DNA of 20,558 nucleotides, from positions 1 through 20,558 of the forward strand of contig DDFD01000045.1 in the NCBI GenBank assembly GCA_002337005.1, written 5' to 3'. Both the position numbers and the translations under genes were made by a program. The DNA is from Flavobacteriales bacterium UBA1937. GTDB lineage: Bacteria > Bacteroidota > Bacteroidia > Flavobacteriales > Weeksellaceae. Under the pieces are notes generated by a model, which was not told the DNA's origin, searched no databases, and was given only the letters and a program-made list of their open reading frames with translations. Below, in pieces: positions 12,621 through 20,098 of this stretch (positions are counted from its first letter, which is position 1; each line of letters starts with the position of its first letter).

Positions 12621-13163
12621 TTACCAATTCATTCTCTTTTTTAGCGATGTAATATGCGCTAAATGATGGTCGCAATGCCAAGCATAGATAGCAATATTGG
12701 TTTGTAAAGTAAACTCTCTGTTATGTTCAGGATGAATAAATGTTTTTTGTAAATCATCATCAGAAAGAGATTTTAAAAGCGCTATCCATCTTTTGTGCGT
12801 TCCTTCTAACATCTGTAAAGAAGCTTCAATTGGGAAATTTTTAGAGTCTATTAACTCTGCAAATCTATCTTCAAAATAAGGTTTTATTGTTGGTTTTTCT
12901 TCCGTTAACGCCAATTTGAAACGCAAAATACTATTGAGATGACTGTCTGCACAATGATGCACAACTTGTCTCACCGTCCAACCATTTTCTCTATAAGTTG
13001 TATCTAATTGATTTTCTGTAAGATTTTCGACTTCACCTCTCAATCTTTCAGGAAAATTTTCTATGATGAAAAAGCAATTTTCTAAAAATTCTGGAGTGAA
13101 ATTTTCTGGATTCTTGAATCTTCCTATTGGATATTTCAGCTGTTCTAATTCTTGTTCGTTCAT
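12621..13163 (-). CDS. YfiT/BstA-type DinB superfamily protein (putative bacillithiol transferase)
   Basis: 180-residue four-helix-bundle protein with the YfiT hallmark near its start (Y-P-I-G-R-F, 11-16). The metal site is formed by a His in V-V-H-H-C-A-D-S-H (67-75) and His residues in W-H-C-D-H-H-L-A-H-I (162-171), the triad expected for zinc-binding DinB proteins. In Bacillus, relatives (YfiT, BstA) transfer bacillithiol to electrophiles such as fosfomycin-like or monochlorobimane substrates. Many Bacteroidota make bacillithiol, so a role as a detoxifying S-transferase is plausible but is inference. Cytoplasmic. It lies between the aminotransferase and murB on the same strand, with hairpins on both sides and its own -7 box, so it is probably transcribed alone. 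Confidence 0.85.
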   Translation of the reverse strand: MNEQELEQLKYPIGRFKNPENFTPEFLENCFFIIENFPERLRGEVENLTENQLDTTYRENGWTVRQVVHHCADSHLNSILRFKLALTEEKPTIKPYFEDRFAELIDSKNFPIEASLQMLEGTHKRWIALLKSLSDDDLQKTFIHPEHNREFTLQTNIAIYAWHCDHHLAHITSLKKRMNW

Positions 13164-13176
13164 TTTAAGTTTTTCT

Positions 13177-13184
13177 CAAAATTA
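13177..13184 (-). promoter_or_regulatory. Probable -7 box of the DinB gene
   Basis: The minus strand reads TAATTTTG (TAnnTTTG), 13 nt before the start codon, just downstream of the aminotransferase terminator's T-run. Confidence 0.45.
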
Positions 13185-13191
13185 AAATAAA

Positions 13192-13213
13192 AAAACGAAC
13201 CGAAGTTCGTTTT
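13192..13213 (-). terminator. Rho-independent terminator of the aminotransferase gene
   Basis: On the minus strand AAAACGAAC, a TTCG tetraloop and GTTCGTTTT form a 9-bp stem (plus coordinates 13192-13200 and 13205-13213), then TTTTTATTTTAATTTT. Its 5' side begins 6 bp after the stop codon. Confidence 0.9.
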
Positions 13214-13219
13214 CAAAAT

Positions 13220-14413
13220 TTATTTATTGTATTCTTCCAAAGCTAATTTCAGTAATTCTACGCTTCGTTTTAAATCTTCAGATTTTAGTACGTAAGCTAT
13301 TCTTACTTGTTTTTTACCGAGTTCTGGTTGAGAGTAAAATCCTGAAGCTGGTGCTACCATTACGGTTTCGCCATTATTTGAAAAACTTTCGAGCATCCAT
13401 TGTGCAAAATCATCGGCATCTTCTACAGGAAGTTCGGCTACGCAATAGAAAGCTCCTTTTGGTTTTGGACATTTAACACCTGGAATTTCATTTAATAATT
13501 CTACCAAAAGATTTCTGCGTTTTGTGTATTCTTCACGAACGGAATTGATGTATTCTGCATCATCGTTATGAGCTGCGGTTGCTAAAATTTGTCCAATAAG
13601 AACTGGCGAAAGTCTGGCTTGTGCAAACAACATCGCCGCATTGTGAAGCGATTGAGAACGAGTTACTAAAAACCCAATTCTAACACCACACATAGAATAT
13701 CTCTTTGATTCTGAGTCAATGACAATGCAATTTTCTTTCAATTCAGGAAATTCTAACATCGAGATTTGCTTTTCGCCATCATAAACATATTCTCTGTAAA
13801 CTTCATCAGAAATAATCACAATGTCGTGTTTAAGAGCAATTTCGGCTAATTTTTGCAATTCTTCTCTGGTATAAAGATAACCAGTAGGATTTCCAGGATT
13901 ACAAATTAAGATTGCTTTGGTTTTATCGGTAATTTTTTTCTCAAATTCTTCAATTTTTGGCAAGGCAAAACCTGTATCAATGGAAGAAGGGATGGCAACC
14001 ACTTTTACACCAATTGCATTGGTAAAACCATTATAATTAGCATAATATGGTTCTGGAATAATCACTTCGTCTCCGCTGTCACAAACTACTGACAAAGCAA
14101 AATTAAGAGCTTCTGAACCTCCATTGGTAACGATAAAATTATTGGTAGTTAAATCTGTAAAACCAATAGAATGATAGTATTTTTCTAGTTGTTTTCTATA
14201 ATCAAGATTTCCTTCCGAAAGTGCATATTCTAGAACTTTTAAGTCGATATTTTTAAGTGCATCTAGTGCTGTTTTTGGGGTTTCAATATCTGGTTGCCCG
14301 ATATTTAAGTGGTAAACTTTGGTACCTTTAGCTTTCGCAGCCAATGCATAAGGAACTAATTTTCTGATTGGCGAAGCAGGCATACTTACTGCTCTGTTTG
14401 ATATTTTAGGCAT
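13220..14413 (-). CDS. Pyridoxal phosphate-dependent class I/II aminotransferase
   Basis: 397 residues from the ATG at 14413. A GTG 18 bp upstream would add six residues but overlaps the -7 box, so it is rejected. Fold-type I PLP enzyme of the aspartate/aromatic aminotransferase group. Motifs: N-I-G-Q-P-D (37-42), T-N-G-G-S-E-A (96-102), N-P-G-N-P-T-G (172-178), the Asp-x-x-Tyr pair in S-D-E-V-Y-R-E (202-208), the Schiff-base lysine in S-E-S-K-R-Y-S-M-C-G (Lys237) and the R-I-G-F following it. A carboxylate-binding Arg is expected in the V-R-I-A-Y segment near the C-terminus. Cytoplasmic amino-acid transamination; the substrate cannot be fixed from sequence alone. It has its own promoter box and terminator. 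Confidence 0.92.
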   Translation of the reverse strand: MPKISNRAVSMPASPIRKLVPYALAAKAKGTKVYHLNIGQPDIETPKTALDALKNIDLKVLEYALSEGNLDYRKQLEKYYHSIGFTDLTTNNFIVTNGGSEALNFALSVVCDSGDEVIIPEPYYANYNGFTNAIGVKVVAIPSSIDTGFALPKIEEFEKKITDKTKAILICNPGNPTGYLYTREELQKLAEIALKHDIVIISDEVYREYVYDGEKQISMLEFPELKENCIVIDSESKRYSMCGVRIGFLVTRSQSLHNAAMLFAQARLSPVLIGQILATAAHNDDAEYINSVREEYTKRRNLLVELLNEIPGVKCPKPKGAFYCVAELPVEDADDFAQWMLESFSNNGETVMVAPASGFYSQPELGKKQVRIAYVLKSEDLKRSVELLKLALEEYNK

Positions 14414-14430
14414 AAAATTTAGGATTTGCA

Positions 14431-14438
14431 CAAAATTA
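14431..14438 (-). promoter_or_regulatory. Probable -7 box of the aminotransferase gene
   Basis: The minus strand reads TAATTTTG (TAnnTTTG), 17 nt before the ATG at 14413. It helps exclude the GTG at 14431 as start. Confidence 0.5.
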
Positions 14439-14530
14439 AGGATTTTTTTGATGCGTTTTGCAGATACTGTGATTTGTTGAGGTGATAATATTAAGATTTG
14501 AAAATAATTTATAAATTAGTAAAAAAATAA

Positions 14531-14992
14531 ATGATGACAAGTAGTGCCAAAACAGTTCAAGAATACATCGCAGAGCTTCCCGAAGAAAGAAAGGTAGCCA
14601 TTGAAAAATTAAGAAAACTCATTTCTGAAAATTTACCGAAAGGTTTCGAAGAACAGATGAGTTATGGAATGATTGGTTATGTAGTTCCGAAAAGTATGTA
14701 TCCGAAAGGTTATCATTGTACGCCAGAATTGCCTTTGCCTTTTTTGAATTTAGCATCACAGAAAAATTCTATCAATCTTTATCATATGGGAATTTATGCT
14801 GATGAAAAATTGCTAAAATGGTTTCAAGAAGAATTTCCAAAACATTCTAAAAAGAAATTGGATATGGGTAAATCTTGTATGCGATTTAAAAAGCCGGAAG
14901 ATATTCCGTATGAATTAATTGGTGAATTGACAAGTAAAATCACTCCCGAACAGTGGATTGAAAGATACGAAAGTACCTTTTTGAAGAAATAA
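14531..14992 (+). CDS. DUF1801 domain-containing protein
   Basis: 153 residues. The N-terminal T-V-Q-E-Y-I-A-E-L-P-E-E-R (8-20), the E-Q-M-S-Y-G-M-I-G-Y segment (40-49), and the closing K-L-D-M-G-K-S-C-M-R-F-K-K-P-E-D-I-P (109-126) are typical of DUF1801 (YdhG-like) proteins, small cytoplasmic proteins with an alpha/beta fold related to the frataxin-like iron-binding folds by structure. The biological role is unknown. Two ATG codons stand next to each other (14531 and 14534); either could start. No exact -7 box is present; TAAGATTTG at 14492-14500 has one extra base between the boxes. It converges on the hydrolase gene with a hairpin in between. Confidence 0.85.
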   Translation: MMTSSAKTVQEYIAELPEERKVAIEKLRKLISENLPKGFEEQMSYGMIGYVVPKSMYPKGYHCTPELPLPFLNLASQKNSINLYHMGIYADEKLLKWFQEEFPKHSKKKLDMGKSCMRFKKPEDIPYELIGELTSKITPEQWIERYESTFLKK

Positions 14993-15027
14993 AAGGGACT
15001 ATTTATGTAATTTTCAATAATCCCTTT
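14992..15027. terminator. Bidirectional terminator
   Basis: AAAGGGA (14992-14998) pairs with TCCCTTT (15021-15027); after one mismatch four further pairs follow (15000-15003 with 15016-15019). It lies between the stops of the DUF1801 gene and the convergent hydrolase gene. Confidence 0.75.
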
Positions 15028-15032
15028 ATAAG

Positions 15033-16082
15033 TTAATTGCAATGAGAAATTCTAGGATTATATGTAGAATTATTGCAAGAGAATAAATATTTAGATTGGG
15101 GATAAAGAGCTACAGGAGAATCTGTGACTACTAAAGGCGGAAGTGATTGCCCAGCATAACTAGGCATTGTAACCTGAGCAGAAGAGCCATTGCCTAGTGC
15201 TACATTTTTTCCTGCAAGGTTTCCATTAAAACTATAATCTATTAAGGCATCTAATAAACGATAAACGCCGTAATAATCGTAAGCATCATATGCAGATTGT
15301 GTATTGGGTAGTGTATGATCTGCTTTATAATTATAACCTGCAATTGTAGCAGATTTTATTAGAATATAATCTTTCTCGGCGTTGGGAATATTAATGTTTT
15401 TGAAAATATCTATTGCCATTCTATGGTCATTAGTCGTATCATCATCATAAACTTCTGTAATGAGTTTTGTATTAGAAGGAAAATTTTGTAGCATATCATC
15501 TGTAAGTTGATAAGAATACCATTGAGCCATCGCAAAAATAAATCTTCCATTTTCACCCCAACCTTCATCTGTAAAACCTTTGTATGCCAATCCGAAAGAT
15601 GCGCCACCTCCAAAAGAATGCCCCATAAATCCCACTTTTTTAGTGTCAATAATATTGGGGTAATCAGTTGCCGCCTTTTTAAAACTTTGCCATAATGTAT
15701 TGTATCTTTCGTCAACTGTGACTCCAGTCGTAGGATAAGGAGCAAATACAATTGCATATCCTTTTTTAGCCACAAATTCATATAAACCAATATTGTAAGA
15801 ACTTTCTTCTCCACCGTAAGGATGTGAGTAAAAAATTACTGGTACAGGTTTTGAAATTCCAGATGGATAAAAAATTTCCACATTTTTACCAGAGTAAGTT
15901 GGACTTGGGAACGTAATTTTTGCTACAGTATATTTTCCATCGGAACCATATCCAGAAGAAGGTCTAGAAATAGGACCTGCTAAATCATCATCTATAGGTA
16001 TATTTTCACTATTATCACTTCTAGAACACGTAATTAAGAAAAAACAAATTAGTAAAAGAGAGGTTGCTACATTTATTTTCAT
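15033..16082 (-). CDS. Alpha/beta hydrolase lipoprotein
   Basis: 349 residues with a lipoprotein signal: hydrophobic core and L-I-T-C lipobox (Cys19), then an acidic/Ser-rich linker (20-50) that would hold the enzyme off the membrane. The hydrolase domain shows Y-S-H-P-Y-G-G (85-91, oxyanion-hole side), the nucleophile elbow G-H-S-F-G-G (154-159, Ser156), an acid in V-Y-D-D-D (211-215) and a candidate histidine in A-D-H-T-L-P-N (His256). The family resembles dienelactone-hydrolase-like or acyl-ester hydrolases; the substrate is unknown. Two cysteines near the C-terminus (336, 348) could pair in the periplasm or outside. No promoter box is seen upstream, where a terminator from the murA remnant lies. 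Confidence 0.85.
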   Translation of the reverse strand: MKINVATSLLLICFFLITCSRSDNSENIPIDDDLAGPISRPSSGYGSDGKYTVAKITFPSPTYSGKNVEIFYPSGISKPVPVIFYSHPYGGEESSYNIGLYEFVAKKGYAIVFAPYPTTGVTVDERYNTLWQSFKKAATDYPNIIDTKKVGFMGHSFGGGASFGLAYKGFTDEGWGENGRFIFAMAQWYSYQLTDDMLQNFPSNTKLITEVYDDDTTNDHRMAIDIFKNINIPNAEKDYILIKSATIAGYNYKADHTLPNTQSAYDAYDYYGVYRLLDALIDYSFNGNLAGKNVALGNGSSAQVTMPSYAGQSLPPLVVTDSPVALYPQSKYLFSCNNSTYNPRISHCN

Positions 16083-16130
16083 ATATAATATTTATCATTT
16101 AGATACATTTCTATGAAAATAGTTAAAAAT

Positions 16131-16163
16131 AAAAAGTTGAAAAAATTACATATTCAACTTTTT
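16131..16163 (-). terminator. Terminator of the murA remnant
   Basis: AAAAAGTTGAA (16131-16141) pairs exactly with TTCAACTTTTT (16153-16163), an 11-bp stem overlapping the remnant's stop codon. On the minus strand the stem is followed by TATTTTTAAC. It was probably the terminator of the former murA gene. Confidence 0.7.
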
Positions 16164-16281
16164 ATAATTGAATTCTCTTAATATCTGCACCGAGAGCTTT
16201 TAGTCTTCCATCGATGTTTTCATAACCTCTGTCTATTTGTTTGATGTTATGAATCATGGATTTTCCTTCGGCGACTTGTAA
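16162..16281 (-). pseudogene. murA: Orphan 3' end of murA (UDP-GlcNAc 1-carboxyvinyltransferase)
   Basis: Reading the minus strand from about 16281 gives 39 codons (starting L-Q-V-A-E-G-K-S) and a stop at 16162-16164. The residues I-H-N-I-K-Q-I-D-R-G-Y-E-N-I-D-G-R-L and K-A-L-G-A-D-I-K-R match the conserved C-terminus of MurA, which makes UDP-GlcNAc-enolpyruvate for MurB. About nine tenths of the gene is missing: upstream in frame the sequence passes into the rpoN terminator and rpoN itself. The piece is uninterrupted by stops, so truncation looks recent or the sequence is being conserved. It has no plausible start or promoter and cannot be functional alone. A complete murA must exist elsewhere. 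A partial duplication, a deletion/rearrangement with the breakpoint at 16281-16285, or an assembly error are possible. Confidence 0.8.
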
Positions 16282-16284
16282 AAA

Positions 16285-16308
16285 AACCTTCAGATAATTC
16301 TGAAGGTT
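16285..16308 (-). terminator. Rho-independent terminator of rpoN
   Basis: AACCTTCAGA and TCTGAAGGTT (plus coordinates 16285-16294 and 16299-16308) form a perfect 10-bp stem with a 4-nt loop. On the minus strand the stem is followed by five T residues. It starts 4 bp after the rpoN stop. Confidence 0.92.
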
Positions 16309-16312
16309 CCCT

Positions 16313-17785
16313 TTATAATTCTTTTCTCAATCTTGCAACTGGAATATTGAGTTGTTCTCTGTATTTGGCAATTGTTCTTCTTGCTATATTGTACCCTCGT
16401 TCTTTCAGCATATCTACCAAAGCATCGTCTGTAAGAGGTTTCCTTTTGTCTTCAGTACTTATCACTTCTTGAAGGTGATTTTTAATTTCTTTGGTAGAAA
16501 CTTCTTCGCCATCATCATTGGTTAAAGAATCTGAAAATAAATTCTTAAGCAAAATAATTCCGTTGGGAGTATCTGCATACTTGCTTTTTACCACTCTAGA
16601 AATGGTGGAAATATCAAAACCTGTAATATCTGCTACATCTTTCAGAATCATCGGTCTTATATTTTTTTCGTCACCTGATAAGAAATATTCTTTTTGCAAC
16701 TTTACAATTGCTAAAATGGTTTGCATTAAGGTATTTTGACGTTGATTAATTGCATCAATATACCATTTGGCAGCATCTAATTTTTGCTTGATGAAAAGCG
16801 CAGCTTGTTTATGTTCTGCCGAAGTTTTATCGTGAGAATAGGTGGTAAGAATCTCTTTATACTCATCAGAAACACGCAGACTAGGTGCATTTCTGCTATT
16901 AAGCATAGGAATCACTTGTCCATCTTTTATGTGAATTACAAAATCTGGAATAATCTCTTGGTTAATGGTAATGGTTTGTGTATCAAAATTACCTCCTACT
17001 TTCGGCGAAAGTTTCGAAATTACATCTAGAGCGTCTTTCAAATCTTCTTCTTCGATATCATATTTATTGATGATTTTTCCATAATGCTTATTGGTAAGAG
17101 CATCAAACTGGTGTCTTAAAATATTTCCTGCTAGAATTACGGCTTTGTCTCGGCTAACTTTTTTCTCAATTTGCAACAACAAACATTCTTGTAAATTTCT
17201 AGCACCTACACCAGCTGGATCTAGTTTCTGAACATAATTTTCTAGAATTTCTTTTACTCTTTCTTGTGTAGTATAAATACCCTGAGAAAAAGCCAAATCA
17301 TCTACCAAAGATTTAATTTCCCTTCTTAAATATCCGTCATTATCTAGATTTCCGATGATATATTCGGCGATTTTTAAGTCATCTTCTTCTATAGCAGAAA
17401 GATGAATCTGCTCCATTAAATATTCATAAAGAGATTGGCCTTCAGTAAGAAGACTTTCATTATCATATTCCTCATCATCTGGAGAATAATTACTGGTAGA
17501 AGTTTTATAAGATGGTTCGTCATCATACAAATATTGGTCAACATCAAAATCTGTATCTATGCTATCTGTACCTTCATCATCAAAATCACTACTATTGTCT
17601 AGACTAGAAAAATCTTCATCATCTCCGTTATTATCTTTTACTACTTCTAGCGCAGGATTCTCTTCTAACTCACGCTCAAGTTCTTCCTGAAATTCTAGGG
17701 TATGAAGCTGTATCAACTTCATCAACTGAATTTGCTGCGGAGCTAATTTTTGGCCTAATTTTAATTGTAGGTTCTGTTTGAGCAT
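16313..17785 (-). CDS. rpoN: RNA polymerase sigma-54 factor
   Basis: Alternative sigma factor that recognises -24/-12 promoters and needs an AAA+ activator to open DNA. 490 residues, usual size. Region I: Gln/Leu-rich activator-responsive N-terminus (1-50: Q-N-L-Q-L-K-L-G-Q-K-L, Q-Q-I-Q-L-M-K-L-I-Q-L). Region II: very acidic linker (about 53-115), rich in D, E and S. Region III: core-binding domain (about 120-300), then a helix-turn-helix segment around 375-410 (I-T-G-F-D-I-S-T-I-S-R-V-V-K-S-K-Y) and the RpoN box A-R-R-T-I-A-K-Y-R-E (468-477). No activator gene is nearby. asnS lies upstream in the same direction with 85 bp between, holding a -7 box. Confidence 0.97.
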   Translation of the reverse strand: MLKQNLQLKLGQKLAPQQIQLMKLIQLHTLEFQEELERELEENPALEVVKDNNGDDEDFSSLDNSSDFDDEGTDSIDTDFDVDQYLYDDEPSYKTSTSNYSPDDEEYDNESLLTEGQSLYEYLMEQIHLSAIEEDDLKIAEYIIGNLDNDGYLRREIKSLVDDLAFSQGIYTTQERVKEILENYVQKLDPAGVGARNLQECLLLQIEKKVSRDKAVILAGNILRHQFDALTNKHYGKIINKYDIEEEDLKDALDVISKLSPKVGGNFDTQTITINQEIIPDFVIHIKDGQVIPMLNSRNAPSLRVSDEYKEILTTYSHDKTSAEHKQAALFIKQKLDAAKWYIDAINQRQNTLMQTILAIVKLQKEYFLSGDEKNIRPMILKDVADITGFDISTISRVVKSKYADTPNGIILLKNLFSDSLTNDDGEEVSTKEIKNHLQEVISTEDKRKPLTDDALVDMLKERGYNIARRTIAKYREQLNIPVARLRKEL

Positions 17786-17804
17786 TGTTTATTTTTTAGA
17801 AATT

Positions 17805-17812
17805 CAAAAATA
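17805..17812 (-). promoter_or_regulatory. Probable -7 box of rpoN
   Basis: The minus strand reads TATTTTTG (TAnnTTTG), 19 nt before the rpoN ATG. No -33 TTG at the expected spacing; rpoN may also be read from asnS. Confidence 0.4.
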
Positions 17813-17870
17813 ATATTTTCGACTTCTGATTTTGTTATGATTAAATTTTAAAATTTTACAGAATTCCGCA

Positions 17871-19319
17871 TTAAAACTCTGCATTTTTTGGAGTTCTTGG
17901 GAAAGGAATTACATCTCTAATATTTGTCATTCCTGTTACAAAAAGCACCAATCTTTCTAAACCAAGTCCGAAACCAGCGTGTGGAACCGAACCGAATTTT
18001 CTAGTATCCAAATACCACCAAAGCTCGTGTTCATCAACGTGCATTTCGTTCATTTTCGTTTTCAAAACTTCTAAACGTTCTTCTCTTTGCGAACCTCCGA
18101 TAATTTCGCCAATTCCTGGGAAAAGTACATCCATCGCTGCAACAGTTTTTCCATCTTCATTTAACCTCATATAGAAAGCTTTGATTTCTTTAGGATAATC
18201 AAACAAAACTACTGGAGATTCAAAATGTTTTTCTACCAAATAACGTTCGTGTTCAGACTGCAAATCTGCACCCCATTCTTCAATTGGAAACTGGAATTTT
18301 CCTTTTTTATTTTCTTTAGAATTTAATAAAATTTCGATAGCTTCAGAATAAGAAACTCTCATAAAACGTTTTTTGATTACGTTTTCTAGTTTTTCTATCA
18401 AACCTTCTTTGGCTCTATCTTTTTCTGGTTTTTGTTTTTGTTCTTCGGCAAATCTTTGATCTAAAAATTTCAAATCATCTTTGCAATTCTCTAAAACATA
18501 CCCAATTACATATTTTAAGAAATTCTCTGCTAAATCAATATTATCTTCCAAATTATTGAAAGCCACTTCTGGCTCTACCATCCAAAACTCTGCTAAGTGT
18601 CTTGTTGTATTAGAATTTTCAGCACGGAAAGTTGGCCCAAAAGTATAAACTCTTCCCAATCCCATCGCTGCAGTTTCTGCTTCTAACTGACCTGAAACCG
18701 TCAAATTGGTTTTTTTACCGAAAAAATCTTGCGCAAAATCAATATCGCCGTTTTCATCTCTCGGAATTTGATTCAAATCAAAATTCGTAACGCCAAACAT
18801 TTCACCAGCACCTTCTGCATCGGCACCAGTAATAATTGGCGTGTTCATATAAAAGAAATGATTTTGGTTAAAGAATTGGTGAATCGCAAAACTCACCGCA
18901 CTTCTCACTCTGAAAACCGCCCCAAAAAGATTGGTTCTGAATCGAAGATGCGCCTGATCACGAAGAACTTCAAGTGAATGTTTCTTCGGTTGAAGAACTG
19001 TTTTTTCCATTTCTTCAGAGAAATTATCTCCTAAAATGGTAATTTTTTTGGCAATAATTTCTATATCTTGACCTTTTCCTTCGCTTTCTATTACTTCACC
19101 AGTAATTTTAAGAGAAGAAGCGGTTTTGATGTTTTTGATAATATTTTCGTCGAAATTTTCGAAATCTACTACAATTTGAAGATTATTAATGGTAGAACCG
19201 TCATTCAACGCGATGAAACGGTTAGAACGAAACGCTCTTACCCAACCTTGTACTGTAATATCGTGGTGTAATAATTTTTTGTACCCACCTAAAATTTCTT
19301 TAATAGTCTGCTTGTTCAT
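17871..19319 (-). CDS. asnS: Asparagine--tRNA ligase
   Basis: Class IIb aminoacyl-tRNA synthetase that charges tRNA-Asn with asparagine in the cytoplasm. I place the start at the ATG at 19319 (482 residues, M-N-K-Q-T-I-K-E-I-L). The frame is open 41 codons further, but that part has no family similarity and reaches into the preceding gene. Domains: N-terminal OB-fold anticodon-binding domain (about 20-105, with V-Q-G-W-V-R), then the catalytic domain with G-A-x-A-E-G-A-G-E-M-F, motif 2 F-R-A-E-N-S-N-T-x-R-H-L-A-E-F (231-245) and motif 3 G-F-G-L-G-L-E-R-L (449-457). The E-F-W-M-V-E-P-E stretch is characteristic of AsnRS. Followed by rpoN, a neighbour pair seen in other flavobacteria. Confidence 0.96.
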   Translation of the reverse strand: MNKQTIKEILGGYKKLLHHDITVQGWVRAFRSNRFIALNDGSTINNLQIVVDFENFDENIIKNIKTASSLKITGEVIESEGKGQDIEIIAKKITILGDNFSEEMEKTVLQPKKHSLEVLRDQAHLRFRTNLFGAVFRVRSAVSFAIHQFFNQNHFFYMNTPIITGADAEGAGEMFGVTNFDLNQIPRDENGDIDFAQDFFGKKTNLTVSGQLEAETAAMGLGRVYTFGPTFRAENSNTTRHLAEFWMVEPEVAFNNLEDNIDLAENFLKYVIGYVLENCKDDLKFLDQRFAEEQKQKPEKDRAKEGLIEKLENVIKKRFMRVSYSEAIEILLNSKENKKGKFQFPIEEWGADLQSEHERYLVEKHFESPVVLFDYPKEIKAFYMRLNEDGKTVAAMDVLFPGIGEIIGGSQREERLEVLKTKMNEMHVDEHELWWYLDTRKFGSVPHAGFGLGLERLVLFVTGMTNIRDVIPFPRTPKNAEF

Positions 19320-19342
19320 AACTTCATAAATACTATGGTAGG

Positions 19343-19350
19343 CAAATTTA
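19343..19350 (-). promoter_or_regulatory. Probable -7 box of asnS
   Basis: The minus strand reads TAAATTTG (TAnnTTTG), 23 nt before the ATG at 19319. This supports the downstream start, because the longer frame would begin upstream of the promoter. Confidence 0.5.
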
Positions 19351-19389
19351 TGAAATTTTGGCGTAATTTTTGATGTGAGAATATATTTT

Positions 19390-20016
19390 TTAAAAATTAA
19401 TAAAAGGGAGGCTTCTTTTTGAATTCTTATTCCAAAAACCAATTTGCAAACCTTTTATATCAGAACAATTATTAAAAAGTCCGATTTGCAAACCTCTACA
19501 TTTAGCACTAATATTAGCAAAAGTTGCAATAGCGACACCTTTTTGTGTATGGTGAATATTAAATAAAGGCGAAATAGCAATTCCATTAATAACTGAAGGA
19601 GCTCCTAGATTACTAGAAACATTAACCTCTACTCCATTGGTAACCGTAGGTTCCATATTTACAATAGACACTTGTAAACCGTTGATTTTATTCATTTTTT
19701 CTGGAATTGCAGCACTTCCAATTTCATCAAAAGACCATTTATCCATTTCTGGAATACTTACTAATGCCAATACAGGGAAAAACACACCTAAAGGATTAAG
19801 CCCCAAACCAATTCCATTCACTTTTTTTGGAGAAATTTCCGAATCAATTTCATCAAAATATTTAATCAATATCCCGTTTATATTTTGAGTGTTTTCTGAG
19901 GGGGAAAAACCGATAACTCTTGGTCTTTGAGAAATTAACAGGCTATCATTTACCGTTTGTGCTTTAAATGGAGAACAAAAATAAATTAGTACTGTCAAAA
20001 AAATAAGTTTTTTCAT
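19390..20016 (-). CDS. LA_2272-like secreted repeat protein
   Basis: 208 residues; signal peptide 1-19 (K-K-L-I-F-L-T-V-L-I-Y-F, cleavage near F-K-A). The mature protein is built from short beta-hairpin-like units with the pattern N/K-G-(L/I/V)-x-(I/V)-(G/S)-(L/I)-F-N: I-N-G-L-Q-V-S-I-V-N, I-N-G-I-A-I-S-P-L-F-N, Q-K-G-V-A-I-A-T-F-A-N, C-R-G-L-Q-I-G-L-F-N-N and I-K-G-L-Q-I-G-F-W-N-K. It ends in K-R-S-L-P-F-I-N-F, a C-terminus I recall from the LA_2272/LA_2273 surface-repeat proteins found in Leptospira and Bacteroidota. Function unknown; probably an outer-membrane or surface-facing beta structure. It stands alone, 70 bp upstream of asnS. An operator-like dyad overlaps its -7 box and start. Confidence 0.72.
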   Translation of the reverse strand: MKKLIFLTVLIYFCSPFKAQTVNDSLLISQRPRVIGFSPSENTQNINGILIKYFDEIDSEISPKKVNGIGLGLNPLGVFFPVLALVSIPEMDKWSFDEIGSAAIPEKMNKINGLQVSIVNMEPTVTNGVEVNVSSNLGAPSVINGIAISPLFNIHHTQKGVAIATFANISAKCRGLQIGLFNNCSDIKGLQIGFWNKNSKRSLPFINF

Positions 20017-20045
20017 TGTCTTGAATTTTAAAATTTACAAGACAA
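20016..20045. promoter_or_regulatory. Operator-like dyad over the LA_2272-like gene start
   Basis: TTGTCTTG (20016-20023) and CAAGACAA (20038-20045) are perfect inverted copies; the spacer begins with the palindrome AATTTTAAAATT (20024-20035). The dyad runs from the start codon to the -7 box, a place where a bound repressor would block transcription. Confidence 0.4.
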
Positions 20046-20050
20046 AACTA
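20043..20050 (-). promoter_or_regulatory. Probable -7 box of the LA_2272-like gene
   Basis: The minus strand reads TAGTTTTG (TAnnTTTG), 26 nt before the ATG. A second small dyad, TTGATTgaAATCAA, lies upstream at 20073-20086. Confidence 0.45.
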
Positions 20051-20098
20051 TGCTGAAGTTTTCTAAAAAAAATTGATTGAAATCAAGAGTAGAAAAAA

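Noticed and set aside
14414..14431. GTG start of the aminotransferase
   Set aside because: It overlaps the TAATTTTG -7 box; the ATG at 14413 begins directly with the conserved N-terminus.
15410..15814. 134-codon minus-strand frame inside the alpha/beta hydrolase gene
   Set aside because: Another frame of the hydrolase gene on the same strand, no start context or domain.
19320..19442. 41-codon N-terminal extension of asnS
   Set aside because: No similarity to AsnRS, contains the probable -7 box and runs into the end of the upstream gene.
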